A stretch of 64,000 nt of DNA from Sphingobacterium tenebrionis (GCF_037126265.1 NZ_JAYLLN010000009.1:1-64000); one strand, 5' to 3'. Counted from the stretch's first letter, positions 9,138 to 16,717 are shown. Translations and numbers: made by a program. Notes: a model not told the origin generated them from the sequence alone.

Positions 9138-9162
9138 AAAAAAAGCGATCAATATTGATCGC
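9138..9162 (-). terminator. Rho-independent terminator of accD
   Basis: A perfect 18-base palindrome (9145-9162) is followed, reading on the minus strand, by seven T residues. It lies 41 bases past the accD stop. Confidence 0.85.
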
Positions 9163-9202
9163 CTTATGTTGTTAGTGGTATTTAAACCAATAATATTTAT
9201 AC

Positions 9203-10045
9203 CTACTTCACTAATTTCAAGAAAGTAGCTACTTTATCTTTCAATTGTCTTCTATCTACAATAAAATCTAAGAAACCATGCTCCAATACAAACTCCGAAG
9301 TCTGGAATCCTTTTGGAAGATCCTTTTTGATGGTTTCCTTAATCACACGAGGACCTGCAAAACCGATCAATGCACCTGGTTCTGCGATATTAATATCACC
9401 TAACATCGCATAAGATGCCGTAACACCTCCAGTTGTAGGATCTGTTAATAAGCAAACATAAGGTAGTTTTGCTTGCGCAAGAAGAGCCAGTTTAGCCGAT
9501 GTTTTCGCCATTTGCATCAATGAAAAAGCGGCTTCCATCATACGTGCACCTCCGGATTTGGAGATCAGCATAAAAGGCAGTTTATGTTCGATACAATAAT
9601 CGATTGATCTCGCGATCTTTTCACCAACAACAGAACCCATGGAACCTCCGATGAAAGAGAAATCCATACAAGCGATCACAATTTCCTGTCCATCAAGCTT
9701 CCCTACAGCAGAGCGCAAAGCATCGTTCAATCCTGTTTTTGCCTGACTTTCTACCAAGCGATCCTTATAAGGCTTGCTATCGATAAAATTTAAAGGGTCT
9801 CCAGCTTTTAGGTTAGGGAATAGTTCGGTGTATTCGTTATTGTCAAATAATACAGAAAAATAAGCCGTAGAGCCAATTCTAATGTGGTAATCGCAATAAT
9901 GACAAACGTATTTATTTTCTACTTGCTCAACATTCAAAAGTGGTTTTTTACAGTTCGGACATTTATTCCACATCCCATCTGGTGCCTCCTTTTTATGTTC
10001 GGTCGCAGTTTGTATTCCTGCTTTGTTTCTTTTAAACCAACTCAT
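9203..10045 (-). CDS. accD: Acetyl-CoA carboxylase carboxyltransferase subunit beta
   Basis: A 280-residue beta subunit of the carboxyltransferase that makes malonyl-CoA for fatty-acid synthesis. The N-terminal zinc ribbon has Cys29, Cys32, Cys48 and Cys51. The crotonase-like domain follows, with SKSGGARMMEA and the GGVTASYAMLGD block that shapes the acyl-CoA oxyanion site. Length is normal. It ends in a clear minus-strand terminator. It marks the left border of the accessory island: sequence beyond its start is AT-rich and of a different character. Confidence 0.96.
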   Translation of the reverse strand: MSWFKRNKAGIQTATEHKKEAPDGMWNKCPNCKKPLLNVEQVENKYVCHYCDYHIRIGSTAYFSVLFDNNEYTELFPNLKAGDPLNFIDSKPYKDRLVESQAKTGLNDALRSAVGKLDGQEIVIACMDFSFIGGSMGSVVGEKIARSIDYCIEHKLPFMLISKSGGARMMEAAFSLMQMAKTSAKLALLAQAKLPYVCLLTDPTTGGVTASYAMLGDINIAEPGALIGFAGPRVIKETIKKDLPKGFQTSEFVLEHGFLDFIVDRRQLKDKVATFLKLVK

Positions 10046-10387
10046 AGATTCGTGTTAATTCGGATTACAAATAAACGAAAAATATCTAATATGTGATTAG
10101 AATTCTTTGCGGATTGCTGGATACTGTACCTAAGGAGGAATCTGTGATGGTAATCTTAATTACATTGTGATGTGTTTACTTCAGTAATATTTTAAACACC
10201 TTTTGATAAAATGGCGTTCATATTTATAAACAAACTTCATATTTTTATAATAAATAAAGTGTTAAGCATATTTTTTTCTTGAAATAATCTTGCTTGAGTG
10301 CACATATATTAATTATTCATGATCAAAAGTGGTATAATATAGTGTTTATGAGCAAACTGGACCAATACTACTATTTAATTGTATAAT
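10046..10387. other. AT-rich intergenic stretch at the island border
   Basis: This stretch of 342 bases holds the accD leader at its left end and the presumed promoter of the lipoprotein gene at its right end. I see no coding remnant, tRNA gene, long repeat or clear attachment site in it. It begins the base-composition shift into the accessory region. Confidence 0.6.
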
Positions 10388-11398
10388 ATGAAATTTCTCC
10401 ACACAGTTATTTTGATGCAAATAGCTCTTTTGGTGCTCATGTCTTGCCATCAAAAAAAGAAAGGCTTCAGCAGCGAGGATATACAAGGAAGGTGGGCAAT
10501 CGATATGGTATTTGAAAACCATAGTTTAGATCGGGTCATGGAAAATTCACCACACGATGTATATCCAACTCGTAACCTTTTCGGTGTTTTTTCAAATGGC
10601 TTTTATTTCTATGGGGATTCTTGTAATTATAAACCTGGTTTTTTTGATAGGAATAATTCAGATAATGGAATACCGATGTTGATTGGCTCCAAAACGAAAT
10701 TTAAAATTAATGGCGACACACTTAAGGTATGGGATATAGCTAATCTGGATTGGCAAATGTTGTTAATAAAAGGCCTTGATGAAAAGAGTTTGATGCTTCA
10801 AACAATAGGAATTAAAGATGAGGTATTTAAATATAAAAAGGTTGAAAAAGTTTCAAACAGTATTAGAAGTTTTGATAAAGTAATCGTTGTATCAATTACT
10901 CCTGAAGATCTCTCAGATGAATTATACACCCTAGATAATGATGGCAATTATTTATATCAAAAATTTGAAATAAGAGAAATAGATGAAATTCCTGGTTCTT
11001 TTTATCAATCCAAATTAAAGGTGAATCTATTAGAATCAATAATTGATGGTTTTGATTTTATTGATCTTGATTCACTACAGGAAGAATACTTATCCGCAAA
11101 GATGGGAGGTAATACGACGAATTTTGTGTTTTTTATTAAAAACGGTGAAATATCGAAGGTCATTGAAGATCATGACAATGTTTCTCCGGACGAACTTCAG
11201 TGGGGATATAACGCTGTGATCTTTTTGCGGAGACAGCTAGATATGAAATTTGTTGAATCTTATAAGGATATTTATGGGAGTGAAGAAATTGAATTACTTC
11301 ATCCCCGGATTTTCAAAGAAGTGAAAGAACGGTTAGGTTGGCATTGGGATTATATTGAAGCCAATAAAAAGGTGTTGAATAAAACTCCTACAAATTAA
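10388..11398 (+). CDS. Lipoprotein of unknown function
   Basis: A 336-residue lipoprotein. The signal peptide ends in the lipobox VLMSC with the lipidated Cys at residue 20. The first part (GRWAIDMVF, then a stretch rich in beta strands) resembles small lipocalin-like domains common in Bacteroidota lipoproteins. The second half has no motif I recognise. I chose the ATG at 10388 because MKFLH gives a normal signal peptide; an ATG-like start nine bases upstream (10379) is also possible. It is the first gene of the accessory island and is AT-rich compared with the core genes. Confidence 0.6.
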   Translation: MKFLHTVILMQIALLVLMSCHQKKKGFSSEDIQGRWAIDMVFENHSLDRVMENSPHDVYPTRNLFGVFSNGFYFYGDSCNYKPGFFDRNNSDNGIPMLIGSKTKFKINGDTLKVWDIANLDWQMLLIKGLDEKSLMLQTIGIKDEVFKYKKVEKVSNSIRSFDKVIVVSITPEDLSDELYTLDNDGNYLYQKFEIREIDEIPGSFYQSKLKVNLLESIIDGFDFIDLDSLQEEYLSAKMGGNTTNFVFFIKNGEISKVIEDHDNVSPDELQWGYNAVIFLRRQLDMKFVESYKDIYGSEEIELLHPRIFKEVKERLGWHWDYIEANKKVLNKTPTN

Positions 11399-11921
11399 AT
11401 TTTTTTTAAGAAGATTAATATAATCATGTTTCATAACCAAATTATTATTTGACCATTCAAAGCGTCATTGCCTTTTGCAGATGAGAATACTATATTTATC
11501 ATCTATTTTTAATGAAATTAAGGGATTGTTAGTCATTTCGGTCTGCACCTTTTAAATTTTTATCGTTTTCACGGTAATACGATATGATTTTTTCAAATTC
11601 AACAGCTGAACCATTGAAAATTTACTAAATATTATCCCTTTAAGAACATCAATTATTCATTAAAAATAAATTCCATTCTAGGTTTAAAAGGGTTTGAAGT
11701 GGGTATTGGTTTAAAACTTTATGAATGAAAGGTGTTTCTAATTTGAAAGTATGTTGTTAGTATAATTGATATACATTTTACATACTTTCGGTATACTTTC
11801 ACCTTGCTTTCAGTGCGATGCCAATATTGATCAACCAAAATTTATGTTTAAGTAGGTTTTATAAATTATATTTATAAAACGAAGTTTGAATTAATTATGA
11901 GTTTGATATTCAAGGAGTTTT
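11399..11921. other. AT-rich non-coding stretch of 523 bases
   Basis: No coding remnant was recognised. A 10-bp inverted repeat (arms 11745-11754 and 11780-11789, GAAAGTATGT) lies about 130 bases upstream of the next gene, and part of the arm (TACTTTC) is repeated once more just after. It could be an operator, but the region is so AT-rich that chance is possible. Confidence 0.4.
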
Positions 11922-12443
11922 ATGTTGTTTGTTTTATTGATTTTATTAAATCTTAGCTCTTGTAAAAATATGATTAATGAGGATGTATACCCTTTAGATT
12001 TTTATACCCAGTATAGTCAATTTTACTTGACTGATGGGGCTGATGAAGATTCTGATGGCGATTTATGGACAGACACCGCTTTTTATCAAAGAATGGCCTC
12101 TGATAAGGGGTTTTTAGCTGTAGGAACAGAATGTTATGGTCCGGTAAAAGGGCGATTGGAGATAAAGAATGATGGATCTAATATTGGGAACTTAGATGAG
12201 TATGATCATGTTGTTGAAGGTAAAATCGATATTGAGACAGGTATTTTACAAGTTCAGGACTGTCCTACATCAAGTGTAGTTCAAGAAGTTGAGTTGCCAT
12301 CGGGATTGTATAGTGTTCGGGTTTATTCAAAAGGATTGACGACTGTTGAGGGGGATGAAGGAGATGATTTTTATCGTATAGTTATTTGGCCAGCTATGAA
12401 TAATGATAAGAAAGTAAATGTCTTAAAACAATACACTCCTTAA
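11922..12443 (+). CDS. ComJ/Nin-like nuclease inhibitor with lipoprotein signal (putative immunity protein)
   Basis: A 173-residue protein whose body resembles the ComJ (Nin) family, the inhibitors of NucA-type nucleases. A YSQFYL strand is followed by an acidic loop and WTD (compare YHQF...DWTDE in ComJ), then a beta-rich middle, LPSGLYSVRVYSKG (compare LPKGDYQL) and a final IVIWP strand. The N-terminus is a very short lipoprotein signal with Cys14 (LLNLSSC). An AAGGAG sequence at 11912-11917 is a rare good ribosome-binding site for this lineage. A second, broken copy lies at 12746, next to a NucA/NucB-like nuclease remnant, which supports an immunity role. The family call is from memory of the pattern, so it is moderate. 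Confidence 0.55.
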   Translation: MLFVLLILLNLSSCKNMINEDVYPLDFYTQYSQFYLTDGADEDSDGDLWTDTAFYQRMASDKGFLAVGTECYGPVKGRLEIKNDGSNIGNLDEYDHVVEGKIDIETGILQVQDCPTSSVVQEVELPSGLYSVRVYSKGLTTVEGDEGDDFYRIVIWPAMNNDKKVNVLKQYTP

Positions 12444-12512
12444 TTTCGATAATGCAGAAGACTAGTATAGTAAACAATGGAGCCAATCTTGAAAAAGGTT
12501 GATACTATTGTT

Positions 12513-12600
12513 TTATTGCTCATATGTTTTCCTAGCCTTGTAATCTCTGATGAGCGCATCGACCAGCTTGGAGGCCACTTCCACGGAAGGCGTTCGCGTT
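12513..12600 (-). pseudogene. 3' end remnant of an XRE-type regulator gene (copy 1)
   Basis: On the minus strand the last ~28 codons read as the C-terminus of an XRE-family regulator, ending LVDALIRDYKARKTYEQ and a stop at 12515-12513. The same ending occurs in the remnant at 16146-16274, and the two agree at about 17 of 20 bases around the ATC(C/T)CTGATGAG block. The helix-turn-helix part is missing. It is a truncated fragment, not an active gene. Confidence 0.55.
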
Positions 12601-12615
12601 GGTAGCGGCATATGA

Positions 12616-12816
12616 TATGAATCTTTAACAAAAAGCATTTACGAGCATAAATTAAATGCTTTTGAGAGAAGTAAACTTAAAGTTCTTCATTATGATCGGG
12701 ATAAAGATAGACGAAACCTAAGGAGAGTAAAGGTGTTCGAAGATTATGAATGGATTAGAGGTTTATCTGCTTTGCATATTTATGTTAAGTTCGTGTTTTA
12801 TGAATATGCTGTATAG
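12616..12816 (+). pseudogene. Fragment of a NucA/NucB-like nuclease toxin
   Basis: An open frame without a start codon reads KSIYEHKLNAFERSK, then VLHYDRDKDRRNLRR and DYEWIRG. This resembles the part of NucA/NucB-type secreted nucleases and toxin tips that precedes the catalytic DRDEYP-like motif. The catalytic motif itself is missing: the frame runs into the start of the next gene and stops at 12814. It lies directly upstream of a ComJ/Nin-like gene copy, and Nin is the known inhibitor of NucA, so the pair makes sense as a former toxin-immunity couple. The call rests on short motifs. Confidence 0.45.
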
Positions 12817-12997
12817 AAGTTATGAGTTAAATCTTGATACAGATTATTCTCAATTTTATTTAGTTGATGGAGATAGAGGCCTATCTCAAAGCTTTTGGTT
12901 AGATGAGAAAGATTTTTTTTCAAGAATTGACTCATCAAACGGTATTATTGTAGTTCGGACAGAAAGAAGTTGGGTGTTGAAGGTCCCGGAAGGTTGA
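12746..12997 (+). pseudogene. Truncated second ComJ/Nin-like lipoprotein
   Basis: An 83-codon frame with a lipoprotein signal (FMLSSC, Cys17) and the same DYSQFYLVDG strand as the gene at 11922. The match stops after RTERSW. In the next reading frame the homology goes on for about ten codons (GVEGPGRLKM, compare YGPVKGRLEIK in the first copy), so a single-base frameshift lies near 12970. After that the sequence changes into a different toxin tail. Its start codon is inside the NucA/NucB-like fragment. The copy lacks the second half and is probably inactive. Confidence 0.55.
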
Positions 12998-12999
12998 AA

Positions 13000-13152
13000 A
13001 TGGGCAAATCATATAATCCTAAATATGGTAAAAAAACGAGAAAAGAATTAACTGAGCTGGCAAAGAAAGGTGACAAGATAGCTTAGGATATGAAAAAATT
13101 AATAGACCAAGCTGAACGCATTCATGACAAACTAAAAACAACGAAACGATGA
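13000..13152 (+). pseudogene. Polymorphic-toxin C-terminal tail with an in-frame stop
   Basis: The frame reads MGKSYNPKYGKKTRKELTEL, then an in-frame TAG at 13084-13086, then a helical basic end (LIDQAERIHDKLKTTKR). The stop overlaps the next gene's start as ATGA (13149-13152). The lysine-rich, helical tail right before a small immunity-like gene is the usual layout of a toxin tip. I do not recognise the toxin family. The frame continues upstream without a break into the shifted end of the ComJ-like copy, which marks a recombination joint near 12999. Confidence 0.45.
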
Positions 13153-13574
13153 TAAACCTAAACAACTTTATAGAGAGATTAACAGAATATGAAAGAAACA
13201 TAAATGTGATTTCTCATGATTTAATGCGTAGAACTAAAAATGATACGTCATTCTTCAATTATTTGAATAACGTTGATCAAAAGTATTTAAACGACATAAG
13301 ATTAATTTTAATTATGACAGCTGCACTACAGATTTCTGAGACAGAATCGATATATGATTCTTTTGAGTTAGAGGATATAGCTAAAATATTCGATATCCTT
13401 TTAAAACAACATAAATCTAATTTAGACTTGAATTTGGAAGCAATATACTTTAATTACAACGTAATGACGGATAATAACAGAGCCCTTGCCTTAATAATTG
13501 AGTTGGAAGAAAGACTAACTGCAGAGCTATCAAAAATTTATGAAATTAAAAATGAAATACAAAAAGAAATATAG
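13149..13574 (+). CDS. Putative immunity protein A1 (paralogue of the pseudogene at 16936)
   Basis: A 141-residue, mostly helical, soluble protein of unknown function. Its ATG overlaps the stop of the upstream toxin tail, so the two were translated together, as toxin-immunity pairs are. The segment ALQISETESIYDSFELEDI and the downstream NLEAIYFNYNV line up with ALQLSKSEAIFSIYDLKDI and WMDAILFNFNV in the second copy at 16936-17359. No enzyme motif is visible. The 48-base direct repeat DR1 begins 30 bases after its stop. Confidence 0.6.
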   Translation: MINLNNFIERLTEYERNINVISHDLMRRTKNDTSFFNYLNNVDQKYLNDIRLILIMTAALQISETESIYDSFELEDIAKIFDILLKQHKSNLDLNLEAIYFNYNVMTDNNRALALIIELEERLTAELSKIYEIKNEIQKEI

Positions 13575-13603
13575 CTGCTATACCATTATATTAACTATTA
13601 ACG

Positions 13604-13651
13604 GTTTTTAAAACTTATCAAAACTATAACTGATTAAAAACTCTACTTAAG
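13604..13651. repeat. Direct repeat DR1 (partner at 19989-20038)
   Basis: About 48 bases starting GGTTTTTAAAACTTATC and ending AAAACTCTACTTAA recur 6.4 kb downstream in the same orientation. The 41-base core differs by one base, and the second copy has two more T residues in the T run. Each copy lies 30-35 bases after the stop of an immunity-like gene. Confidence 0.85.
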
Positions 13652-13704
13652 TCATAATACTAATGACCAATATAAGTTTGGAATTAAACTAATGGGCTAC
13701 TAAT

Positions 13705-13998
13705 ATGATGTTATATAAGATAAACTTTGTTTTTGCTATCATTTTGTTCATATTGACCGTAACATATAGGAATGAAGTTGTTTATGCTCTTGTAAGCAAT
13801 GTTGAACATGCAAAATTATTTCTGAATATTTGGAACTGGATAATGTTGGTTAGTTTGCTTTTTTCTTCGATCCAAAGCTTGTTTTTTGTATCGCAATATG
13901 GAGGTGTCTACTACTTTTTAAGCGTGTTGGCAATTGTTCTTTTGCTGTTTGCCGCTTTTGGAATGTTGATAATGCCAAGAGGAACTATATTGAGTTAA
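13705..13998 (+). CDS. Small membrane protein, three predicted helices
   Basis: A 97-residue very hydrophobic protein with membrane segments at about residues 7-27, 43-65 and 69-90. I do not recognise a family. It lies just after direct repeat DR1 and before a frameshifted tail remnant, inside the toxin/immunity island. Small membrane proteins in such arrays are often immunity proteins against pore-forming or cell-wall toxins, but nothing in the sequence proves this. Confidence 0.5.
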   Translation: MMLYKINFVFAIILFILTVTYRNEVVYALVSNVEHAKLFLNIWNWIMLVSLLFSSIQSLFFVSQYGGVYYFLSVLAIVLLLFAAFGMLIMPRGTILS

Positions 13999-14571
13999 AA
14001 TAGATAAAGGTGTCGATTTCCCTTTTGATGGCGAAAATATTTAAAACAAGACAACAATTACGTGAAAATAACCATAGCCATCCTAAATGGACAGATGTAG
14101 GTCCTTTAGACCTTTCTTCAATTTATCTTATCATACACTAAAGGTTATTCTTATGTCTAAGAATTGAAGCCAGATAAAGAGTAAAAACAAAGAGCAAAAC
14201 TTTAAAGGCTCTGGAAAGTTGCACATTGTATGGAGGATAACAATATAGTTGTACATTTTTATATTGTTTTATTTTCTAATTACCTGTGGTGATAACGGAG
14301 CTGATAGGTTTCCGGGGAAACCTTTATATTCAAGATAGCTTAGGTAGAATGAGTAGGTATTTGGCTTCGTATTTGTGATCGCTTCAAGTTTACAGCTTTT
14401 TTTCTTTTTAGAAGAATTAGGAGAAGTTCCAATGATAGCCGTTCTTTGTCTTTAAGCAGATCTGGTTTATGTTTTTCTCAAGGAAATAGACTTGAAGTCA
14501 ACAAGTGAATCTCTGCTGGTGCTGTGATAGTTCTACGAGAATATAGGTTTTAAAACTATAGTTACCTTGAA
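13999..14571. other. Gene-free stretch with a frameshifted tail remnant
   Basis: The first 140 bases carry two short coherent frames: KIDKGVDFPFDGENI ending at 14028, then, one frame over (14040-14141), FKTRQQLRENNHSHPKW and TDVGPLDLSS before a stop. Together they look like the end of a toxin tip broken by a frameshift, but I cannot name a family. From about 14145 to 14571 I see only AT-rich sequence with frequent stops in all frames. Confidence 0.35.
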
Positions 14572-14964
14572 ATGGAAAAGCAAAGAGGAATAAAGGTTCA
14601 TCCGATAGTTTTTGTTTTAATGATAGGATTATGTCTTTTTTTAGTTTTTAAATTCATTTATAAAAAGGATAAATTATCAATGATGAAAGAAAATTATAAT
14701 TTAGAAATTGAGGATTCCTATAATGGAAAAGTTGAAAGGAAATATTATGATAAATTTAATCACAATGCTTCTATGATTGAATTTGTTAATAATAAGAGTA
14801 GAGGAATTCATCCATATTTTTGGGGAAAGATGCAAGTTGGAGATTCTATCAGTAAAGTAAAGGGAGATTCTATAATACAGGTTTTCCGAAATGGAGAAAA
14901 GATTATATTGGAAATTGCTCCGTTTTATGAAAAAGCAATAAAGAAACAACAGAAAAATAAATAA
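14572..14964 (+). CDS. Single-pass membrane protein of unknown function
   Basis: A 130-residue protein with one N-terminal membrane helix (about residues 10-28) and a basic outside or cytoplasmic domain ending in a lysine-rich tail (IKKQQKNK). The domain has the look of a small beta-rich fold (GDSISKVKGDSIIQVFRNGEK), seen in many small proteins near RHS genes in Bacteroidota. No family is recognised. A hairpin at 15041-15069 lies downstream. Confidence 0.5.
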   Translation: MEKQRGIKVHPIVFVLMIGLCLFLVFKFIYKKDKLSMMKENYNLEIEDSYNGKVERKYYDKFNHNASMIEFVNNKSRGIHPYFWGKMQVGDSISKVKGDSIIQVFRNGEKIILEIAPFYEKAIKKQQKNK

Positions 14965-15040
14965 AAATTCCAGGTGTTTGGTAATGTATCAAAAATATTG
15001 TTACACACAAGACAACTAAAAAATCCTTATTTAAAATTGA

Positions 15041-15069
15041 AAATTCCCAGCCTTAATGGTTGGGAATTT
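15041..15069 (+). terminator. Hairpin at the joint with the RHS fragment
   Basis: A 12-pair stem (15041-15052 with 15058-15069, one G-T pair) with a 5-base loop. Only three T residues follow before RHS coding sequence begins, so it looks like a terminator whose T tract was cut by the joint with the RHS fragment. Confidence 0.5.
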
Positions 15070-15072
15070 CTG

Positions 15073-15845
15073 GGGCTACTGTGCAAGGTTCTATGACGCA
15101 GAGATAGGTAGGTGGAAAGTGGTGGATCCAATGGCGGAGAACCATTAAGGGGTATCGGCCTATACCTATGTTTTAAATAATCCATTAGGATATACAGATC
15201 CCTTTGGATTGGATTCGCTATCTGCCAATACGGATTATATGCAGACGTATAGAGAAGATGTAGATGTCGTAGCTATAGATGAGGTTACTGTTACTGCACC
15301 GAACCGCTTTGAGAGCAGGAACTATGGAGGGGATGGTACCGGAAGCATTGCTGATAAGTTTATGTACGTTTTAGACCAAGTAAACCAATACCTTCCCACA
15401 ACCCATGTTCTGAACAGTATTACCTACGCTTTCAGAGGTAAGGACATCATGGGTAATAGCATGAGTTTAGGAGGTGCCATTTTAGGGCTGCAAGCATCTT
15501 TCCTATAGGAAAAGTTGGAGGTGCCGCTGTCCGAGGAGATGCAAATATTGCCGCTAAGACGGGAACTCAGCTTTGGACATCAACAAGTAAGATGAGTTCT
15601 GTAAAAAATGCTTTTGGGCATTGGAAGAAACAAGGAGCGGAATTTCCAAAGTTTATAAATGCCAAACAGTATGTGGAAGGTGCTAAGAGTTTTATGCACA
15701 ATTCACCAGCAGAAACTTTAATTAAAACAAGAACCAATGGCGATATTTTAAAAGATCATCCGGGAACAAATACATTTGGTGTTATGGAGTTCCAAGAACT
15801 ATGTTTAGACCTACGGACGGTATGAAATATTGGTTAGGGCAATAA
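15073..15845 (+). pseudogene. RHS core end fused to a BECR-like RNase toxin tip, broken
   Basis: The frame opens with the RHS repeat-associated core (ARFYDAEIGRWKVVDPMAE, then YTYVLNNPLGYTDPFGLDS), the C-terminal boundary of RHS toxin shells. A TAA at 15146-15148 replaces the usual Tyr codon after AENH. The frame goes on to a stop at 15508, resumes one frame over (HWKKQGAEFPKFINAKQYVE, KTRNGD-like stretch, TNTFGV), and shifts once more near 15785 to end GVPRTMFRPTDGMKYW before the stop at 15843. That last pattern fits BECR-fold RNase toxin tips. Three lesions make it inactive. Most of the RHS gene is absent. Confidence 0.75.
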
Positions 15846-15857
15846 AACGATATAGAA

Positions 15858-16115
15858 ATGAGCGACCATAATTGTAGAGTTTGTGGACTATATAATGAAG
15901 ATTTACCTTGGGGGGAAGACGGTAATTGTCCTACTTATGAAATTTGTCCTTGTTGTGGTGTGGAGTTTAGTAATGAAGATTACACAATAGAAGCAATAAA
16001 ACGATATAGGGAAAAATGGATAAGTGAAGGTGCAAATTGGTTTGAGCCAAAGGAAAAACCTGAAAAGTGGGATAAAGAAGAACAGTTTAAAAACATTCCA
16101 CAAGAATTTTTATAA
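15858..16115 (+). CDS. Cysteine-rich CPCC-family protein, putative immunity protein
   Basis: An 85-residue protein with two cysteine pairs, CRVCGLYNEDLPWG near the start and ICPCCGVEF at about residues 30-38, that probably bind zinc, followed by a charged helical end (GANWFEPKEKPEKW). The pattern fits the cysteine-rich CPCC family (PF14206), which often lies behind polymorphic-toxin tips. It starts 12 bases after the broken RHS/BECR-like toxin, so it is the likely immunity protein of that toxin. A strong terminator follows at once. Confidence 0.7.
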   Translation: MSDHNCRVCGLYNEDLPWGEDGNCPTYEICPCCGVEFSNEDYTIEAIKRYREKWISEGANWFEPKEKPEKWDKEEQFKNIPQEFL

Positions 16116-16118
16116 TAG

Positions 16119-16145
16119 CAAAAGCCCGGATTTGCCGGGCTTTTG
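16119..16145. terminator. Rho-independent terminator after the CPCC gene
   Basis: An 11-bp perfect stem (16119-16129 with 16135-16145) with a 5-base loop. It ends on a T run of four and reads as a terminator on both strands. On its far side the XRE remnant on the minus strand also ends here, so this looks like an original convergent gene border. Confidence 0.8.
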
Positions 16146-16274
16146 TTATTTAGCGTATGTTTTTTTAAAATCCCTGATGAGTGAATCGAGGGTCACGAAA
16201 ATATATTCCTTGTCCTTCTCGGAGAGCTTGGTCACTTCCTGCACGCAAAAGTTGAAGAGCGGAGCTATTTCGCC
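16146..16274 (-). pseudogene. 3' end remnant of an XRE-type regulator gene (copy 2)
   Basis: On the minus strand 42 clean codons read EIAPLFNFCVQEVTKLSEKD, KEYIFVTLDSLIRDFKK and TYAK with a stop at 16148-16146. This is the C-terminal helical part of an XRE regulator. The DNA-binding half is gone: at about 16275 the sequence switches to a toxin tail on the other strand. It is homologous to the shorter remnant at 12513-12600. Confidence 0.55.
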
Positions 16275-16277
16275 TGA

Positions 16278-16410
16278 TGCAGTAGCTCCGATAAGGATAG
16301 TTGAAAAAGGTGGACTAATTTATACGTTAGATAATAGAGGTTTAAAGGCTTTTCAAGATGCAGGTCTTCCCGTCAATTATCAGAAGTTGAATGCAATTCC
16401 CATAAAATAA
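16278..16410 (+). pseudogene. Polymorphic-toxin C-terminal tail (PIRI...LDNRRL type)
   Basis: The frame DAVAPIRIVEKGGLIYTLDN followed by RGLKAFQDAGLPVNYQKL matches the recurring end of many RHS and two-partner toxins (the pattern PIRV..G.YTLDNRRL.AFQ.AG). Only the last 43 codons are present, joined to an XRE remnant, so it is a displaced tail and not a gene. A longer frame that starts inside the CPCC gene runs through it by chance. Confidence 0.6.
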
Positions 16411-16468
16411 AGTTTAAATTTACTACAACAAATCAAGGAGTATCAATTGAAATACGTTAATAATCGCT

Positions 16469-16699
16469 TTGAAAATGGATATATATGAACACACACAAAA
16501 TGTCAGTTCCAAATATGGATTTATAGAGTTTCTTAAGTTATTGAAAAAAAGTCTTGAGGAAAAACCAGAAGATTGGGAAAATAATGACTTGACGAGTTTT
16601 ATTGAGGGTTTGTTGGGATATTCCGTGGATAGGACTCATGAGGTTCCTTCATGGAAGGTTTTTTCTGAAATCTTATTGGCGGCAAGAGTCTATGAATAA
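16469..16699 (+). CDS. DUF7660-like small protein, putative immunity protein
   Basis: A 76-residue protein. The N-terminal helix FIEFLKLLKKSLEEKPEDW, the following NNDLTSFIEGLLGY and the ending SWKVFSEILLAARVYE fit the DUF7660 pattern, a family often found after toxin tips. It follows a displaced toxin tail by 58 bases. The start could be the ATG at 16469 or the one at 16475. Length is at the short end of the family, as the loop before the last helix is compact. An immunity role is inferred from position. Confidence 0.65.
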   Translation: MKMDIYEHTQNVSSKYGFIEFLKLLKKSLEEKPEDWENNDLTSFIEGLLGYSVDRTHEVPSWKVFSEILLAARVYE

Positions 16700-16717
16700 A
16701 CAGCTTAAGTACTCTGA

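Noticed and set aside
10046..10387. A tRNA gene or attachment site at the island's left border
   Set aside because: I searched for a T-loop and CCA end near both island borders by eye and saw none, so an integrase-type island is not supported.
12440..12631. Minus-strand 63-codon frame over the XRE remnant
   Set aside because: It is in a different frame from the recognisable XRE ending and includes low-complexity residues without a match.
13084..13086. TAG in the toxin tail as a recoded (pyrrolysine or readthrough) codon
   Set aside because: Nearby tails also carry stops and shifts, so decay is the simpler explanation; no recoding signal is visible.
16024..16410. A 128-codon gene running from the CPCC gene into the toxin tail
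   Set aside because: Its first part is a shadow of the CPCC gene and of the terminator; only the last 43 codons are real coding remnant.
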